A DNA stretch of 64,000 nt from Microcella flavibacter (GTDB lineage: Bacteria; Actinomycetota; Actinomycetes; Actinomycetales; Microbacteriaceae), in assembly GCF_012530535.1 (NCBI RefSeq), contig NZ_CP051299.1, positions 1,922,001 through 1,986,000 of the forward strand, given 5' to 3'. Shown piece by piece: positions 16,409 through 24,841 of this stretch (its first letter is position 1; each line of letters starts with the position of its first letter). The notes under the pieces were generated by a model. That model was not told where the DNA came from. It ran no database searches and was given only the letters and a program-made list of their open reading frames with translations. The position numbers and the translations under genes are program-made.

Positions 16409-16885
16409 ATGAGCGACGAGACGCCTGCCACCCCGTACGGCCCCGCCGAGCCGGCGTCCGCCGCCGCGCCTGTCGCCGCCCCGGCCCCGGCCGCCGCCGG
16501 TGCACCTATCCTCGCCGACGACGTCGTCGCGCGCGCCCGCGCCGGCATGCGCACGGCCGCGCGCGTGCTCGGCCTCACCTCGATCGGACTGCTCGTCGCC
16601 TTCGTGATCCTCGTCGTCGTCGAGCAGGCGACCGGCCCCGTCGCCGACATCACCGAGCCGGTCGGGGGCATCCTCGGCATCGGCTCGCCGCTGCTCGCCG
16701 TCGTCGCGCTCAACATCCTCGTGTGGCGCGCGCTCGTCCCCGGTCTCGCCCGACTGGCGCCGAGCACCCGCGTCGTGGCGATCGTCGGCATCGGCCTCGC
16801 CATCGCCGGCGTGAGCGTCATCCTGCTGGCCGGCCTGCTCTGGGCCGGCGTCATCGCGATCCTCCTGCTCGAGGGGTTCAGCTGA
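16409..16885 (+). CDS. small integral membrane protein, unknown function
   Basis: A 158-residue protein. A 45-residue Ala/Pro-rich cytoplasmic start is followed by three or four hydrophobic helices (VLGLTSIGLLVAFVILVVV, GIGSPLLAVVALNILVW, VVAIVGIGLAIAGVSVILLA and onward). No catalytic motif is visible. The stop overlaps the ATG of the next membrane protein by one base (TGATG), so the two are co-translated and may form a complex. Confidence 0.7.
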   Translation: MSDETPATPYGPAEPASAAAPVAAPAPAAAGAPILADDVVARARAGMRTAARVLGLTSIGLLVAFVILVVVEQATGPVADITEPVGGILGIGSPLLAVVALNILVWRALVPGLARLAPSTRVVAIVGIGLAIAGVSVILLAGLLWAGVIAILLLEGFS

Positions 16886-17259
16886 TGCCCGCCCCGTCCC
16901 TCTCCGCCGCCCAGCTGCGCGGCCTCGCGCGGCTGCTGCTGACGATCGCCGGCGTCGCGGCCGTGGTCGTGCTGGCCGCCGCGATCATCGCGCCGCGCAT
17001 CCCGATGCCCGCCGATCTGCGCGCCCTCGCCGACGCGGCCCGTTTCATCGGCCCGCCGCTCGCCCTGCTCACCGGCGTCGTGGCGCTCGTGCTCGCGCGC
17101 CGGCGCGAGCGCCGCGCCGACCGCGGAGCGCCCGAGCGCGACGCGGCCGCGCTCGTGTTCCGCGGCATGCTGCTGACCGCCGGCGGGCTCATCCTGCTCG
17201 GCATCGTCAGCGCCCTCTGGAGCGCCGCCGTCCTCGCCGCGGGCGACCTCCTCCCCTGA
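16885..17259 (+). CDS. small integral membrane protein, unknown function
   Basis: A 124-residue protein with three predicted helices (LLLTIAGVAAVVVLAAAII, FIGPPLALLTGVVALVLA, and one near the C terminus). A basic, acidic cytoplasmic loop (RRRERRADRGAPERD) separates the second and third. The start overlaps the previous stop. No family is recognised; it is a likely partner of the 16409-16885 product. Confidence 0.65.
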   Translation: MPAPSLSAAQLRGLARLLLTIAGVAAVVVLAAAIIAPRIPMPADLRALADAARFIGPPLALLTGVVALVLARRRERRADRGAPERDAAALVFRGMLLTAGGLILLGIVSALWSAAVLAAGDLLP

Positions 17260-17304
17260 CGGACGCGGGGGCGGGATGCTCGGCTCGCGCCCACCGCCGG
17301 CCGA

Positions 17305-17310
17305 TACCCT
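17305..17310 (+). promoter_or_regulatory. candidate leaderless -10 (TACCCT) of the DUF3515 gene
   Basis: TACCCT, seven bases, then ATG at 17318. No Shine-Dalgarno is seen. Confidence 0.4.
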
Positions 17311-17317
17311 GAGCACG

Positions 17318-17905
17318 ATGACCGCTCCCGCCCGCCGCCGCACGCTCGCGCTCGCCGCCGCCCTGCCGCTCGCCCTCCTGCTCGGAGGCTGCGCGGGCAC
17401 CGTCAACCTCGAGGCCGCCCCCGAGGCGAACGCCGTCGCGTGCGCCGAGATCTCGGTGCGGCTGCCCGACGCCGTGGGCGAGCTCGAGCGCCGGTCGACG
17501 AACGCGCAGGCCACCGCCGCCTGGGGCGATCCGGCCGCCGTGATCTACCGCTGCGGCCTTCCGCCGATCGGGCCGAGCGACCTGCCCTGCTTCACGGTCG
17601 ACGGCGTCGACTGGCTGCTCGACGACTCCGGCGCGCCCGACTTCGCCTTCGTCAGCTACGGCCGCACCCCGGTCACCGAGGTCATCGTCGACAACGACGT
17701 CGTGCGCGGCCCCGAGGCGCTGCGCCCGATCAGCGCGGCCGTCGCCGCGGTGCCGGCCGAGATGCGCTGCCTCGATGCGACCGACGTGTTCGGCGGCGGC
17801 ACGGTCGCGCCGGGCGAGGAGCCCGCACCCGAGGAGCCCGCGGCTCCGTCGGAGACCCCGGCACCCGAGGAGACGACGCTTCCCGAGGGGTCGACCGCTC
17901 CCTAG
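17318..17905 (+). CDS. DUF3515 lipoprotein
   Basis: A 195-residue secreted protein. The signal peptide ends in the lipobox LLGGC near residue 25, so it should be lipid-anchored outside the membrane. The body carries the DUF3515 features ACAEISVRLPDAVGELERR, a conserved Cys in IYRCGLPPIGPS, DGVDWLLDD and EMRCLDAT. The tail is Pro/Glu/Thr-rich. In many actinobacteria this gene sits between ddl and thiL, exactly as here; its role is unknown, though a cell-wall link is implied. The stop shares CTAG with the convergent ligase gene. Confidence 0.85.
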   Translation: MTAPARRRTLALAAALPLALLLGGCAGTVNLEAAPEANAVACAEISVRLPDAVGELERRSTNAQATAAWGDPAAVIYRCGLPPIGPSDLPCFTVDGVDWLLDDSGAPDFAFVSYGRTPVTEVIVDNDVVRGPEALRPISAAVAAVPAEMRCLDATDVFGGGTVAPGEEPAPEEPAAPSETPAPEETTLPEGSTAP

Positions 17906-19050
17906 GCGCGCGGCCCGTCGAGCCCGACGAGCTTGCCCGCGATGCCGCCCGCGGCGCGCAGCGCGGCCCCGCCGCCGAAGCCGGCCTGCGGGAACACGAT
18001 GCGCTTGTCGCGCGCCTCGACGATCGCGTCGACGAGCACCTCGGCGGCGGGGCGCTTCGTGGCCCAGAGGTAGAGCGAGAGCGCGCCGGGGATCGAGTTG
18101 ACCTCGTTGACGAACAGGTCGCCGGTGGCCTCGTCGAGCAGCAGGTCGACGCGCACGATGCCGGTGAGACGGGTGACGTCGGCGACCCGCTCGGCGAGGG
18201 AGCGCGCGGCGGCGTGCACCGCGTCGGGCACCTGCGCGGGGAACTCGCGGGGCGCGCTCGACAGGCCCGCCTCCGCTCCGGCGCCGCCCGCGAGGTACTT
18301 CTCGGCGTAGGAGTAGAGCGCGCTGTCGCCGGCGCCGCGCAGCGGCTTCTCGAGGTCGCTGATCTCGAGCTGCGGGTGCGTGCGGAAGGAGATGTTGAGG
18401 TCGACGAGCTGCGGCCGGTACGGCTCGAGCACCGCGCCGGTGCGCAGGTGAACGCTGGCGCCCGCGAGCGCGCGCGCGGCATCCAGATCGTCGGCGATCT
18501 CGATGCCGATCGACGAGCCGCCGAAGCGGGGCTTGACGATGTAGGGGCCGCCGAAGCTCGGCTCGGTGATGGTGGACACGGCCTCGCGCGGCAGCGAGGG
18601 GATGCCTGCCGCGTGCATGAGGCCGCCGAAGGCGAGCTTGTCCATGCCGACCGCGCCGGCGAAGATCGTCGACCCGGTGGCCGGGATGCCCAGCGTCGAG
18701 AAGAGCGCCGCGCCGCCGCCGCCCTCGCCCGCGCCGCCGTGCAGGCACAGCAGGGCCGCCTCGATCTCGAGCTTCTCGGCCCCGAGCCGCTTGCGGCGGT
18801 ACAGACCGGGCTCGCCGGAGAGGCGCACCTCGAGCGCCACGCTCTCGCGCGGAGCGCCCTCGAGGTAGTCCTTCGCCTCGGTCGCGTCGGGCACGCGGAA
18901 CCACTCCCCCGTCGGCGACCAGTAGATCGGCACGACGCGGTGGCCGGCGGCGACGAGCACGCGCTCGGCCTGCAGACCGGTGAGGATGGAGATCTCGTGC
19001 TCGGGGCTCGGCCCGCCGAAGACGACGGCCCAAGGGGCGTTCTGGTTCAT
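17902..19050 (-). CDS. ddl: D-alanine--D-alanine ligase-like ATP-grasp ligase
   Basis: A 382-residue ATP-grasp ligase. The N terminus WAVVFGGPSPEHEISILTG matches the Ddl family, as do the central YIVKPRFGGSSIGIEIADDL and the metal-binding VRVDLLLDE and FVNEVNSIPG. After NEVNSIPG the canonical GFTxxSMYP segment is replaced by ALSLYLWATKR, and this helps shape the second D-Ala site. It may be the housekeeping ligase, as the DUF3515/thiL neighbourhood suggests. It may also make a different dipeptide or depsipeptide for the adjacent membrane Mur ligase. ATG 19050, with AAGGTG upstream, is preferred to GTG 19056. Confidence 0.8.
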   Translation of the reverse strand: MNQNAPWAVVFGGPSPEHEISILTGLQAERVLVAAGHRVVPIYWSPTGEWFRVPDATEAKDYLEGAPRESVALEVRLSGEPGLYRRKRLGAEKLEIEAALLCLHGGAGEGGGGAALFSTLGIPATGSTIFAGAVGMDKLAFGGLMHAAGIPSLPREAVSTITEPSFGGPYIVKPRFGGSSIGIEIADDLDAARALAGASVHLRTGAVLEPYRPQLVDLNISFRTHPQLEISDLEKPLRGAGDSALYSYAEKYLAGGAGAEAGLSSAPREFPAQVPDAVHAAARSLAERVADVTRLTGIVRVDLLLDEATGDLFVNEVNSIPGALSLYLWATKRPAAEVLVDAIVEARDKRIVFPQAGFGGGAALRAAGGIAGKLVGLDGPRA

Positions 19051-19101
19051 GGGCACCTTGCGAGGTCGCGCGCCGCGCTCAATCCGTGCCCGGGCGGCGA
19101 C

Positions 19102-20685
19102 TCACGGATAGTGGTCGGGCAGGTCGTTCTCGTAGAGGATAACGCCCCGGTCGGCGGCGAGCTCGACGGCCGCGCGCACCGCCGCGTCGCGCGCGTCGAC
19201 CACGCGGGCCGAGGTGCCGTAGCCCGCGAGGAGCGCCGGGCGGTTCGTGCGGCCGACGGCGAAGAGGGTTCCGCCCGCGGCCTTGATCGCCGCCGCGAAG
19301 TCGCGGTTGCGCTCGGCCTGCACGGGGCCGAGCTCGACCATGCCGGGGGTGACGACGACGAGCTCGCCGCCGCGCTCCGCCGCGAGCTGCGCGGCGCCCT
19401 CGAGCGCGCGCAGGGCGCCCACGGGGTTCGAGTTGTAGGTGTCGTCGATGATGAGCGCCCCGCTCGGCGCCTGCTGCACCTCCGCGCGGTGCTGCGAGCC
19501 GGGCAGCGAGCCGAGCCGCGCCCCGATGGTCGCGACGGGCACGTCGGCCGCGTACGCGATGCCGGCGGCCACGGCGATGTTGACGGCGTGGCCGGTGCTC
19601 GAGACCTCGACGGCGATCGGATCCGCGCCCCGCCCGACGACCAGGGATGCCCCGCCCTCGCCGCGCGCATCCAGCACGATGTCGGCGTCGGCCGCGGGGT
19701 CGAGCGAGACGGAGACCACGCGCTTGCCGGCCGCCGCGCACTGCTCGGCCAGGCGCGCGATGCGCGGATCGTCGATCGGCAGCACGACCGTGCGCGCCCT
19801 CTCGGTGATCTCGGCCTTCGCGCGGAAGATGACGTCGGTCGACCGCATGCGCTGCAGGTGGCCCTCGCCGACGACGGTGATCGCGGCGATGTCGGGCGGG
19901 AAGTGCGTCGTGAGCTCGCGGATCTCGCCCGCGCCGAAGATGCCCATCTCGGCGACGAAGATCTCGGTGCCGGGAACGAGCTTGTCGTTGACCGCGCGCG
20001 AGAGGCCGAGCCGGTTGTTGAAGGAGGCGGGGCTCGCGACCGTCGTGTACGTGCCGCTCAGCAGGTGGGCGACGTAGTTCTTGGTGCTCGTCTTGCCGTA
20101 CGAGCCGGTGATGGCGACGACGCGGGGGCCGACTTGCCTCAGGCGCGCCCGGGCCTGCACGACGAACTTCTTCGACATGGCCTTCTCGATCGGGGCCGTG
20201 ATCGCGAGCGCCAGGTCGGTGAGCGGCGCGCTCAGCAGCAGCACGAGCGCCGGACCGACGGGGCCGAGCAGCGCCGCGAGGCCGACGCCGGCGATGAGGT
20301 GCACGACGATCCAGGCGGCGAGCAGGCGCTTGACCCGAGCGGTGAGGGCGAAGCGGGCGCTGCGGCCGCGCACCGGCAGTCCGTACGGCAGGCGGGCGAG
20401 CACGAGGATGGCGGCGAGCGCGAGGAAGGGGCCGGCGTCGGCGAGACCGTCGAGCGCGACGCCGCCGGGGCCCGCGATCACGGCGAGGGCGAGGAGCACG
20501 ACGACGACCGCCGTGCCGATCGCCGTGATCGGCTCGCGCGCGACCCAGAGGGCCGCCATGCGGCTCACCCAGGTGGGCACGTAGTGCTCGCGCTGGGCGA
20601 CGCGCAGCCAGCGCGCGGCGACGGGCACGGCCGCGATCGCGGCCAGCCCGAGCGCGATGAGGGTGATCGGCTCGGTGAGGATCAT
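19102..20685 (-). CDS. membrane-anchored Mur ligase (MurF-like)
   Basis: A 527-residue protein built as a membrane domain plus a Mur ligase. Residues 1-170 hold about five hydrophobic helices. The ligase follows, with P-loop ITGSYGKTSTKNYVAHLL, EMGIFGAGEIRELT, ITVVGEGHLQRM and the C-terminal DDTYNSNPVGALRAL. These match MurF (UDP-MurNAc-tripeptide:D-Ala-D-Ala ligase), which is normally soluble and about 450-500 residues without TM helices. The ATG overlaps the upstream hydrolase stop (ATGA), and the Ddl-like gene follows 51 bases on. The trio may act on lipid-linked or otherwise membrane-bound peptidoglycan precursors (inference). The true murF would be expected in the dcw cluster elsewhere. 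Confidence 0.8.
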   Translation of the reverse strand: MILTEPITLIALGLAAIAAVPVAARWLRVAQREHYVPTWVSRMAALWVAREPITAIGTAVVVVLLALAVIAGPGGVALDGLADAGPFLALAAILVLARLPYGLPVRGRSARFALTARVKRLLAAWIVVHLIAGVGLAALLGPVGPALVLLLSAPLTDLALAITAPIEKAMSKKFVVQARARLRQVGPRVVAITGSYGKTSTKNYVAHLLSGTYTTVASPASFNNRLGLSRAVNDKLVPGTEIFVAEMGIFGAGEIRELTTHFPPDIAAITVVGEGHLQRMRSTDVIFRAKAEITERARTVVLPIDDPRIARLAEQCAAAGKRVVSVSLDPAADADIVLDARGEGGASLVVGRGADPIAVEVSSTGHAVNIAVAAGIAYAADVPVATIGARLGSLPGSQHRAEVQQAPSGALIIDDTYNSNPVGALRALEGAAQLAAERGGELVVVTPGMVELGPVQAERNRDFAAAIKAAGGTLFAVGRTNRPALLAGYGTSARVVDARDAAVRAAVELAADRGVILYENDLPDHYP

Positions 20686-21422
20686 GCCGGGGCGTTCCGT
20701 TCTCTCAGCATCGACATGAGCTCCTCGCGCACGGAGAGCTCGAGGTCGCCGGTCAGCAGGTGCTCCGAGCCCGGCACCACGCGGAACCGGGCGCCGCACC
20801 GCTCGGCGGCGATGCGTCCGGCCTCGGTCGGCGCAGCGGTGTCGTGCTCGCCCCAGACCATGCTCACGGGGCAGGTCAGGGAGCGCAGGTCGTCGTCGTA
20901 GCTCTCGTTGACGGCCGAGACGAGCACGCCGCGCATGACGCCCTGGGCGGCGCGGTAGTCGGCGGATCCGCGCTGGTTGCGCAGGTCATCCATGCGGGCG
21001 TCGCTCAGCAGGCCGCGGGCGTTCGCCCAGCGCGCGAGACGGTACGAGAGCGGCGGCTTCACCGTCGGCGCGAGGCGCACGAGCGGGGCGCCGGTGAGGA
21101 CGAGGCCGCTGACCAGCTCGGGGCGACGAGCCGCCAGGCGCACCGCGACGCGGCCGCCGAAGGAGTGCCCGACCACGACGACGGGCGCGTAGGCGGCGAT
21201 CGCCTCGGCGACCAGCTCGGCGTACTGCTCGGTGCTCCAGACGGTGTCGGGGGCGGGCGCGGGGCCGAAACCGGGCAGGTGGATGCTCACCGCATCCAGC
21301 CCGGAGAGGATCGTCGCGAAGTCTCCGCCGTCGCGCCCCCAGCCGTGCAGGGCGACCACCGCGGGCGGCGTCGAGCCCGACTTCTCGGCCAGGACGCGGC
21401 CGCCGGCGAGGGAGGTGATCAC
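20682..21422 (-). CDS. alpha/beta hydrolase linked to the Mur ligase
   Basis: A 246-residue alpha/beta hydrolase. The oxyanion region VVALHGWGRDGG, nucleophile elbow VVGHSFGGRVAVRLA, acid MVWGEHDTAAP and final His in VVPGSEHLLTGD make a complete Ser-Asp-His triad. GTG 21422 lies six bases after TAGGCT, so this is probably the first gene of the hydrolase-Mur ligase-Ddl unit. Its stop overlaps the ligase start by four bases. The tight coupling suggests a role in peptidoglycan precursor metabolism, for example esterase or thioesterase action, but the substrate is unknown. Confidence 0.8.
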   Translation of the reverse strand: MITSLAGGRVLAEKSGSTPPAVVALHGWGRDGGDFATILSGLDAVSIHLPGFGPAPAPDTVWSTEQYAELVAEAIAAYAPVVVVGHSFGGRVAVRLAARRPELVSGLVLTGAPLVRLAPTVKPPLSYRLARWANARGLLSDARMDDLRNQRGSADYRAAQGVMRGVLVSAVNESYDDDLRSLTCPVSMVWGEHDTAAPTEAGRIAAERCGARFRVVPGSEHLLTGDLELSVREELMSMLRERNAPA

Positions 21423-21428
21423 CCGCTC

Positions 21429-21434
21429 AGCCTA
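21429..21434 (-). promoter_or_regulatory. candidate leaderless -10 (TAGGCT) of the hydrolase-Mur ligase-Ddl unit
   Basis: TAGGCT, spacer GAGCGG, then GTG at 21422. It lies in the 93-base gap after gpsA. Confidence 0.45.
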
Positions 21435-21515
21435 TCGGGCGGCGCACCCCCCGAGCGGGGGTCAGCGCGCCGGGGTGTGCGCATCGCGCATGCGGAGGGT
21501 CGGTCGCCCGTGCGG

Positions 21516-22598
21516 CTACTCGCCCTGCGGCTCGTCGCTGTCGGTGGCGAGGTGGGGGGCGAGCTCGCGCGGGTCGAGGGTGCCCTCGAGCACCTGCGCG
21601 ACCTGGGCGACGATCGGCATGTGCACGCCGCGCTGCTCGGCGAGCTCGAGGATGGGGCCGACCGACGAGAGTCCCTCGGCGGTCTGGTTCATCTGCGCGA
21701 TGACCTCGGTGAAGGCGTAGCCCTGCCCGAGCAGGCGGCCGGCGGTGTTGTTGCGCGAGAGCTTCGACTCGCACGTGGCGATGAGGTCGCCGAGCCCGGC
21801 GAGCCCGATCATCGTCTCGGCGCGCGCGCCGTAGGCCACCGCGAAGTGGGTGAGCTCGACGAGGCCGCGGGTGATGATCGAGGCCTTCGTGTTCTCGCCG
21901 TAGCCGACGCCGTCGGCGATGCCCACGGCGACCGCGATGAGGTTCTTCAGCACGCCGCCGAACTCGGTGCCGATGACGTCGGTGTTGACGAAGCTGCGGA
22001 AGTAGTCGTTCGTCGCGGCCTGCGCGACGGCGACGGCCGTGGCATGGTCGGCGCTCGCGACGACGGCCGCGGTCGGCTGCTTCTTCGCGATCTCGAGGGC
22101 AAGGTTCGGCCCGCTCACGACCGCGATGCGCTCGAGGTCGATGCCGAGCTCGCTCGCGATGACCTCGCTCATGCGCAGCCCGGTGCCGCGCTCGACGCCC
22201 TTCATGAGGCTCACGACCGGCACGTCCGGCGGCACGATGTCGCGGATCGAGTGCAGGTTCGACCGCAGCGACTGGCTCGGCACCGAGAGGTAGACCTGCT
22301 GCGCGCCGGCGAGCACGCGCTCGAGCCGGTCGTGCGCGCGCAGGTTCGGCGGCAGGTTGATGCCGGGCAGGTAGTCGCTGTTGCGGTGGGTCTCGGTGAT
22401 CTCCTGCGCGACCTCGCGACGGCGCGCCCACAGGGTCGTCTGCGCTCCGGCGTCGGCGAGCACCTTCGCGAAGGTCGTGCCCCACGAGCCGGCGCCCAGC
22501 ACGGCGATGCGCAGGGCGTCGGGGGCGAGGCCCTCGAGGGGCAGCGAGATGGCCTCGGTCAGGGGCGGGTGCTCGATCGCGCGGGCGGCGTCACTCAA
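21516..22598 (-). CDS. gpsA: NAD(P)-dependent glycerol-3-phosphate dehydrogenase
   Basis: A 360-residue GpsA that makes sn-glycerol 3-phosphate for phospholipid synthesis. The nucleotide-binding motif is IAVLGAGSWGTTFAKVLADAG near residue 30. Catalytic and substrate segments VVSLMKGVERGTGLRMSEV, GPNLALEIAKK, LKNLIAVAVGIADGVGYGENTKA and MIGLAGLGDLIATC all match. The TTG start overlaps the plsC stop by eight bases, and no better start exists before the Rossmann motif. Pairing with plsC joins two steps of phosphatidate formation. Confidence 0.95.
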   Translation of the reverse strand: MSDAARAIEHPPLTEAISLPLEGLAPDALRIAVLGAGSWGTTFAKVLADAGAQTTLWARRREVAQEITETHRNSDYLPGINLPPNLRAHDRLERVLAGAQQVYLSVPSQSLRSNLHSIRDIVPPDVPVVSLMKGVERGTGLRMSEVIASELGIDLERIAVVSGPNLALEIAKKQPTAAVVASADHATAVAVAQAATNDYFRSFVNTDVIGTEFGGVLKNLIAVAVGIADGVGYGENTKASIITRGLVELTHFAVAYGARAETMIGLAGLGDLIATCESKLSRNNTAGRLLGQGYAFTEVIAQMNQTAEGLSSVGPILELAEQRGVHMPIVAQVAQVLEGTLDPRELAPHLATDSDEPQGE

Positions 22599-23322
22599 AG
22601 CGTCCGGTCTCCTTCTGGTTGTTCTTGATCGGGTCCCAGCGCTCGGCCGGCGGCGTCTCGCCGCGCAGCTCGCCGAGCAGCCCGGCGATGGCCCCCATCA
22701 CGCGGTCGGTGCCCTCGACGAGCGTCGCCTGGTCGAGGGGGCGCCCGCGCAGGTCGCTGAGATCGACGGGGTCGCCGATCTTGCATTCGATGCGCTTGCG
22801 GGGGAAGAAGCTGATCCTCTTCGAGTACCGCGCCATGACGTGCTGGGTGCCCCAGTGGGCGGCGGGGATGATGTCGACGCCCGATTCGAGCGCCATGCGC
22901 ACGGCGCCCGACTTGCCGCGCATCGGCCACATCTCGGGGTCGCGCGTGAGCGTGCCCTCGGGGTAGATGATGACGGCGAGGCGCCGATCGACCAGCTGCT
23001 GCGCCGCCTTGAGCGGAGCATCCGACCGCCCCCGCCCCTCGCGCTCGACGGGGATCTGCCCGGAGGCGGTGAGGATGCGGCCGATGACGGGGATGCGGAA
23101 CAGGCTGCCCTTGGCGAGGAACCGGGGCACCCGGCCGAGGCCCCACATGAAGCGCCCCATGATGACCGGGTCGATCTCGCTGTAGTGGTTGGGGGCGAGG
23201 ATGAACGCGCCCTGCTTCGGCAGCTTGTGCCCGTCGATCGTGACGAACTTGGCCATGACGGTCAGCAGCGGCAGGCAGAGGGCGGCGATGCCGTGCCAGA
23301 GGAGGGTCTTCTCGCGGGTCAC
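22591..23322 (-). CDS. plsC: 1-acyl-sn-glycerol-3-phosphate acyltransferase
   Basis: A 243-residue LPLAT-family acyltransferase making phosphatidic acid. The NHX4D motif is NHYSEIDPV near residue 45, and the second motif is IYPEGTLTRDPEMWP. A hydrophobic helix lies near the N terminus. The GTG start follows TAGCCT by six bases. The end overlaps gpsA, so the two are translationally coupled. A terminator-like hairpin separates it from the upstream murA. Confidence 0.88.
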   Translation of the reverse strand: MTREKTLLWHGIAALCLPLLTVMAKFVTIDGHKLPKQGAFILAPNHYSEIDPVIMGRFMWGLGRVPRFLAKGSLFRIPVIGRILTASGQIPVEREGRGRSDAPLKAAQQLVDRRLAVIIYPEGTLTRDPEMWPMRGKSGAVRMALESGVDIIPAAHWGTQHVMARYSKRISFFPRKRIECKIGDPVDLSDLRGRPLDQATLVEGTDRVMGAIAGLLGELRGETPPAERWDPIKNNQKETGRFE

Positions 23323-23328
23323 CGCCCC

Positions 23329-23334
23329 AGGCTA
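23329..23334 (-). promoter_or_regulatory. candidate leaderless -10 (TAGCCT) of plsC-gpsA
   Basis: TAGCCT, spacer GGGGCG, then the GTG of plsC. It lies just downstream of the murA terminator hairpin. Confidence 0.45.
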
Positions 23335-23392
23335 GTGCTCGGCGGCACGTCGGCGAGGGCACCCGCGCGGGGCGCCGTCGCGCAGTCGCGCA

Positions 23393-23431
23393 GGGGCGCG
23401 TTCGGTCGGCTCAGCCGAGCGATGGCGCCCC
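23393..23431 (-). terminator. nested hairpin after murA
   Basis: GGGGCGC (23393-23399) pairs with GCGCCCC (23425-23431) around an inner perfect stem TCGGCT/AGCCGA (23406-23411 and 23413-23418). It lies directly downstream of the murA stop at 23440 and before the plsC promoter. No T run follows. Confidence 0.5.
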
Positions 23432-23439
23432 CGCGCGGC

Positions 23440-24807
23440 TCAGACGAGCTCGAAGTCGGCGCCGAGCTGCTCGAGCTTGTCGATGAACAGCTCGTAGCCG
23501 CGGCTGATGATGCCGACGTTGCTGATCGTCGACGTGCCCTCGGCGGCGAGCGCCGCGATGAGGTGGCTGAACCCGCCGCGCAGGTCGGGCACGCGCACGT
23601 CGGCGCCCGTGAGGTGGGTCGGGCCGGTGACGACGGCGGCCTGCTCGAGCGGACGGCGCGGCACGCGGCGCGTGATCGAGGCGATGCCGCTCTGGTGCAC
23701 CGTGATGTCGGCGCCCATGGTGTTGAGCGCGTCGGTGAAGCCGAAGCGGTTCTCGTACACCGTCTCGTGCACGACCGAGGTGCCCTCGGCCTGCGTGAGC
23801 GCGACGATGAGCGGCTGCTGCCAGTCGGTCATGAAGCCGGGGTGCACGTCGGTCTCTACCATGACGGGCTTGAGGGGCGTGCCCGGGTGGTAGAACCGGA
23901 TGCCGTCCTCGAGCACCTCGAACTCGCCGCCCACCTTGCGGTAGACGTTGAGGAAGGTCATGAGCTCCTGCTGCTTGGCCCCGCCGACGGTGATGTCGCC
24001 GTGGGTCGCGAGCGCGGCGGATGCCCAGCTCGCGGCCTCGTTGCGGTCGAAGATCGCCGTGTGCACGTAGCCCCGCAGCTTCTGCACGCCCTCGATGACG
24101 ATGACGCGGTTCGGCTCCACCGAGATGATGGCGCCCATCTTCTGCAGGATCGCGATGAGATCCATGATCTCGGGCTCGATGGCGGCGTTCTTCAGCTCGG
24201 TCGTGCCCTCGGCGCGCACGGCGGAGAGGAGCACCTGCTCGGTCGCGCCGACGCTCGGGAACGGCAGCTCGATGTTCGCGCCGATGAGGCCGTCGGGGGC
24301 GGTGAGGTGGATGCCGTCGTCGAGCTTCTCGACCACGGCCCCGAGCGCGCGCAGCGCGTTGAGGTGGAAGTCGATCGGCCGGTCGCCGATGCGGCAGCCG
24401 CCGAGGTCGGGGATGAACGCCTCGCCGAGCTGGTGCAGCAGCGGGCCGCAGAACAGGATCGGGATGCGGCTGGAGCCGGCGTGCGCGTTGATCTCGGCGA
24501 AGTGCGCGCTCGACACATTGCTGGGGTCGAGGCGCAGCTCGCCGGGCATGAGCTCGTCGACGACCACGCCGTGGGCCTCGAGGAGGCCCTTGACGACGTG
24601 CACGTCGCTGATCTCGGGGACGCCCTTGAGGATGCTCGGGGTGTCGGCCAGCAGCGCGGCGACCATCGCCTTGGTGACGAGGTTCTTGGCCCCGCGCACC
24701 TCGATGCGACCGTTCAGCGGCTTTCCGCCGCGGATGACGATCGTGTCGGAGGTGAGGCCGACGCGCTGCGCCGCCTTGCGGGAGTCCAGATCGAGGTGGG
24801 AGTTCAT
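23440..24807 (-). CDS. murA: UDP-N-acetylglucosamine 1-carboxyvinyltransferase
   Basis: A 455-residue MurA, the first committed enzyme of peptidoglycan synthesis, which transfers enolpyruvyl from phosphoenolpyruvate to UDP-GlcNAc. Seen are RGAKN with the conserved Lys near residue 41, LGGCRIGDRPIDFHL with catalytic Cys near 138, and the C-terminal LRGGFSHLIAALAAEGTS. Mycobacterial MurA has Asp at that position and resists fosfomycin; the Cys here predicts the sensitive type. The ATG at 24807 has GGAAG upstream; the longer open frame before it overlaps leuD. It follows leuD by 34 bases and may be cotranscribed. Confidence 0.95.
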   Translation of the reverse strand: MNSHLDLDSRKAAQRVGLTSDTIVIRGGKPLNGRIEVRGAKNLVTKAMVAALLADTPSILKGVPEISDVHVVKGLLEAHGVVVDELMPGELRLDPSNVSSAHFAEINAHAGSSRIPILFCGPLLHQLGEAFIPDLGGCRIGDRPIDFHLNALRALGAVVEKLDDGIHLTAPDGLIGANIELPFPSVGATEQVLLSAVRAEGTTELKNAAIEPEIMDLIAILQKMGAIISVEPNRVIVIEGVQKLRGYVHTAIFDRNEAASWASAALATHGDITVGGAKQQELMTFLNVYRKVGGEFEVLEDGIRFYHPGTPLKPVMVETDVHPGFMTDWQQPLIVALTQAEGTSVVHETVYENRFGFTDALNTMGADITVHQSGIASITRRVPRRPLEQAAVVTGPTHLTGADVRVPDLRGGFSHLIAALAAEGTSTISNVGIISRGYELFIDKLEQLGADFELV

Positions 24808-24841
24808 GTACCGCTCTTCCGGGTGTGGGGAGGCCTCGGGG

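Noticed and set aside
17440-20901. Plus-strand open frame of over 1150 codons opposite the Ddl-like and Mur ligases
   Set aside because: Low-complexity charged translation, no start signal, and complete overlap with well-supported genes.
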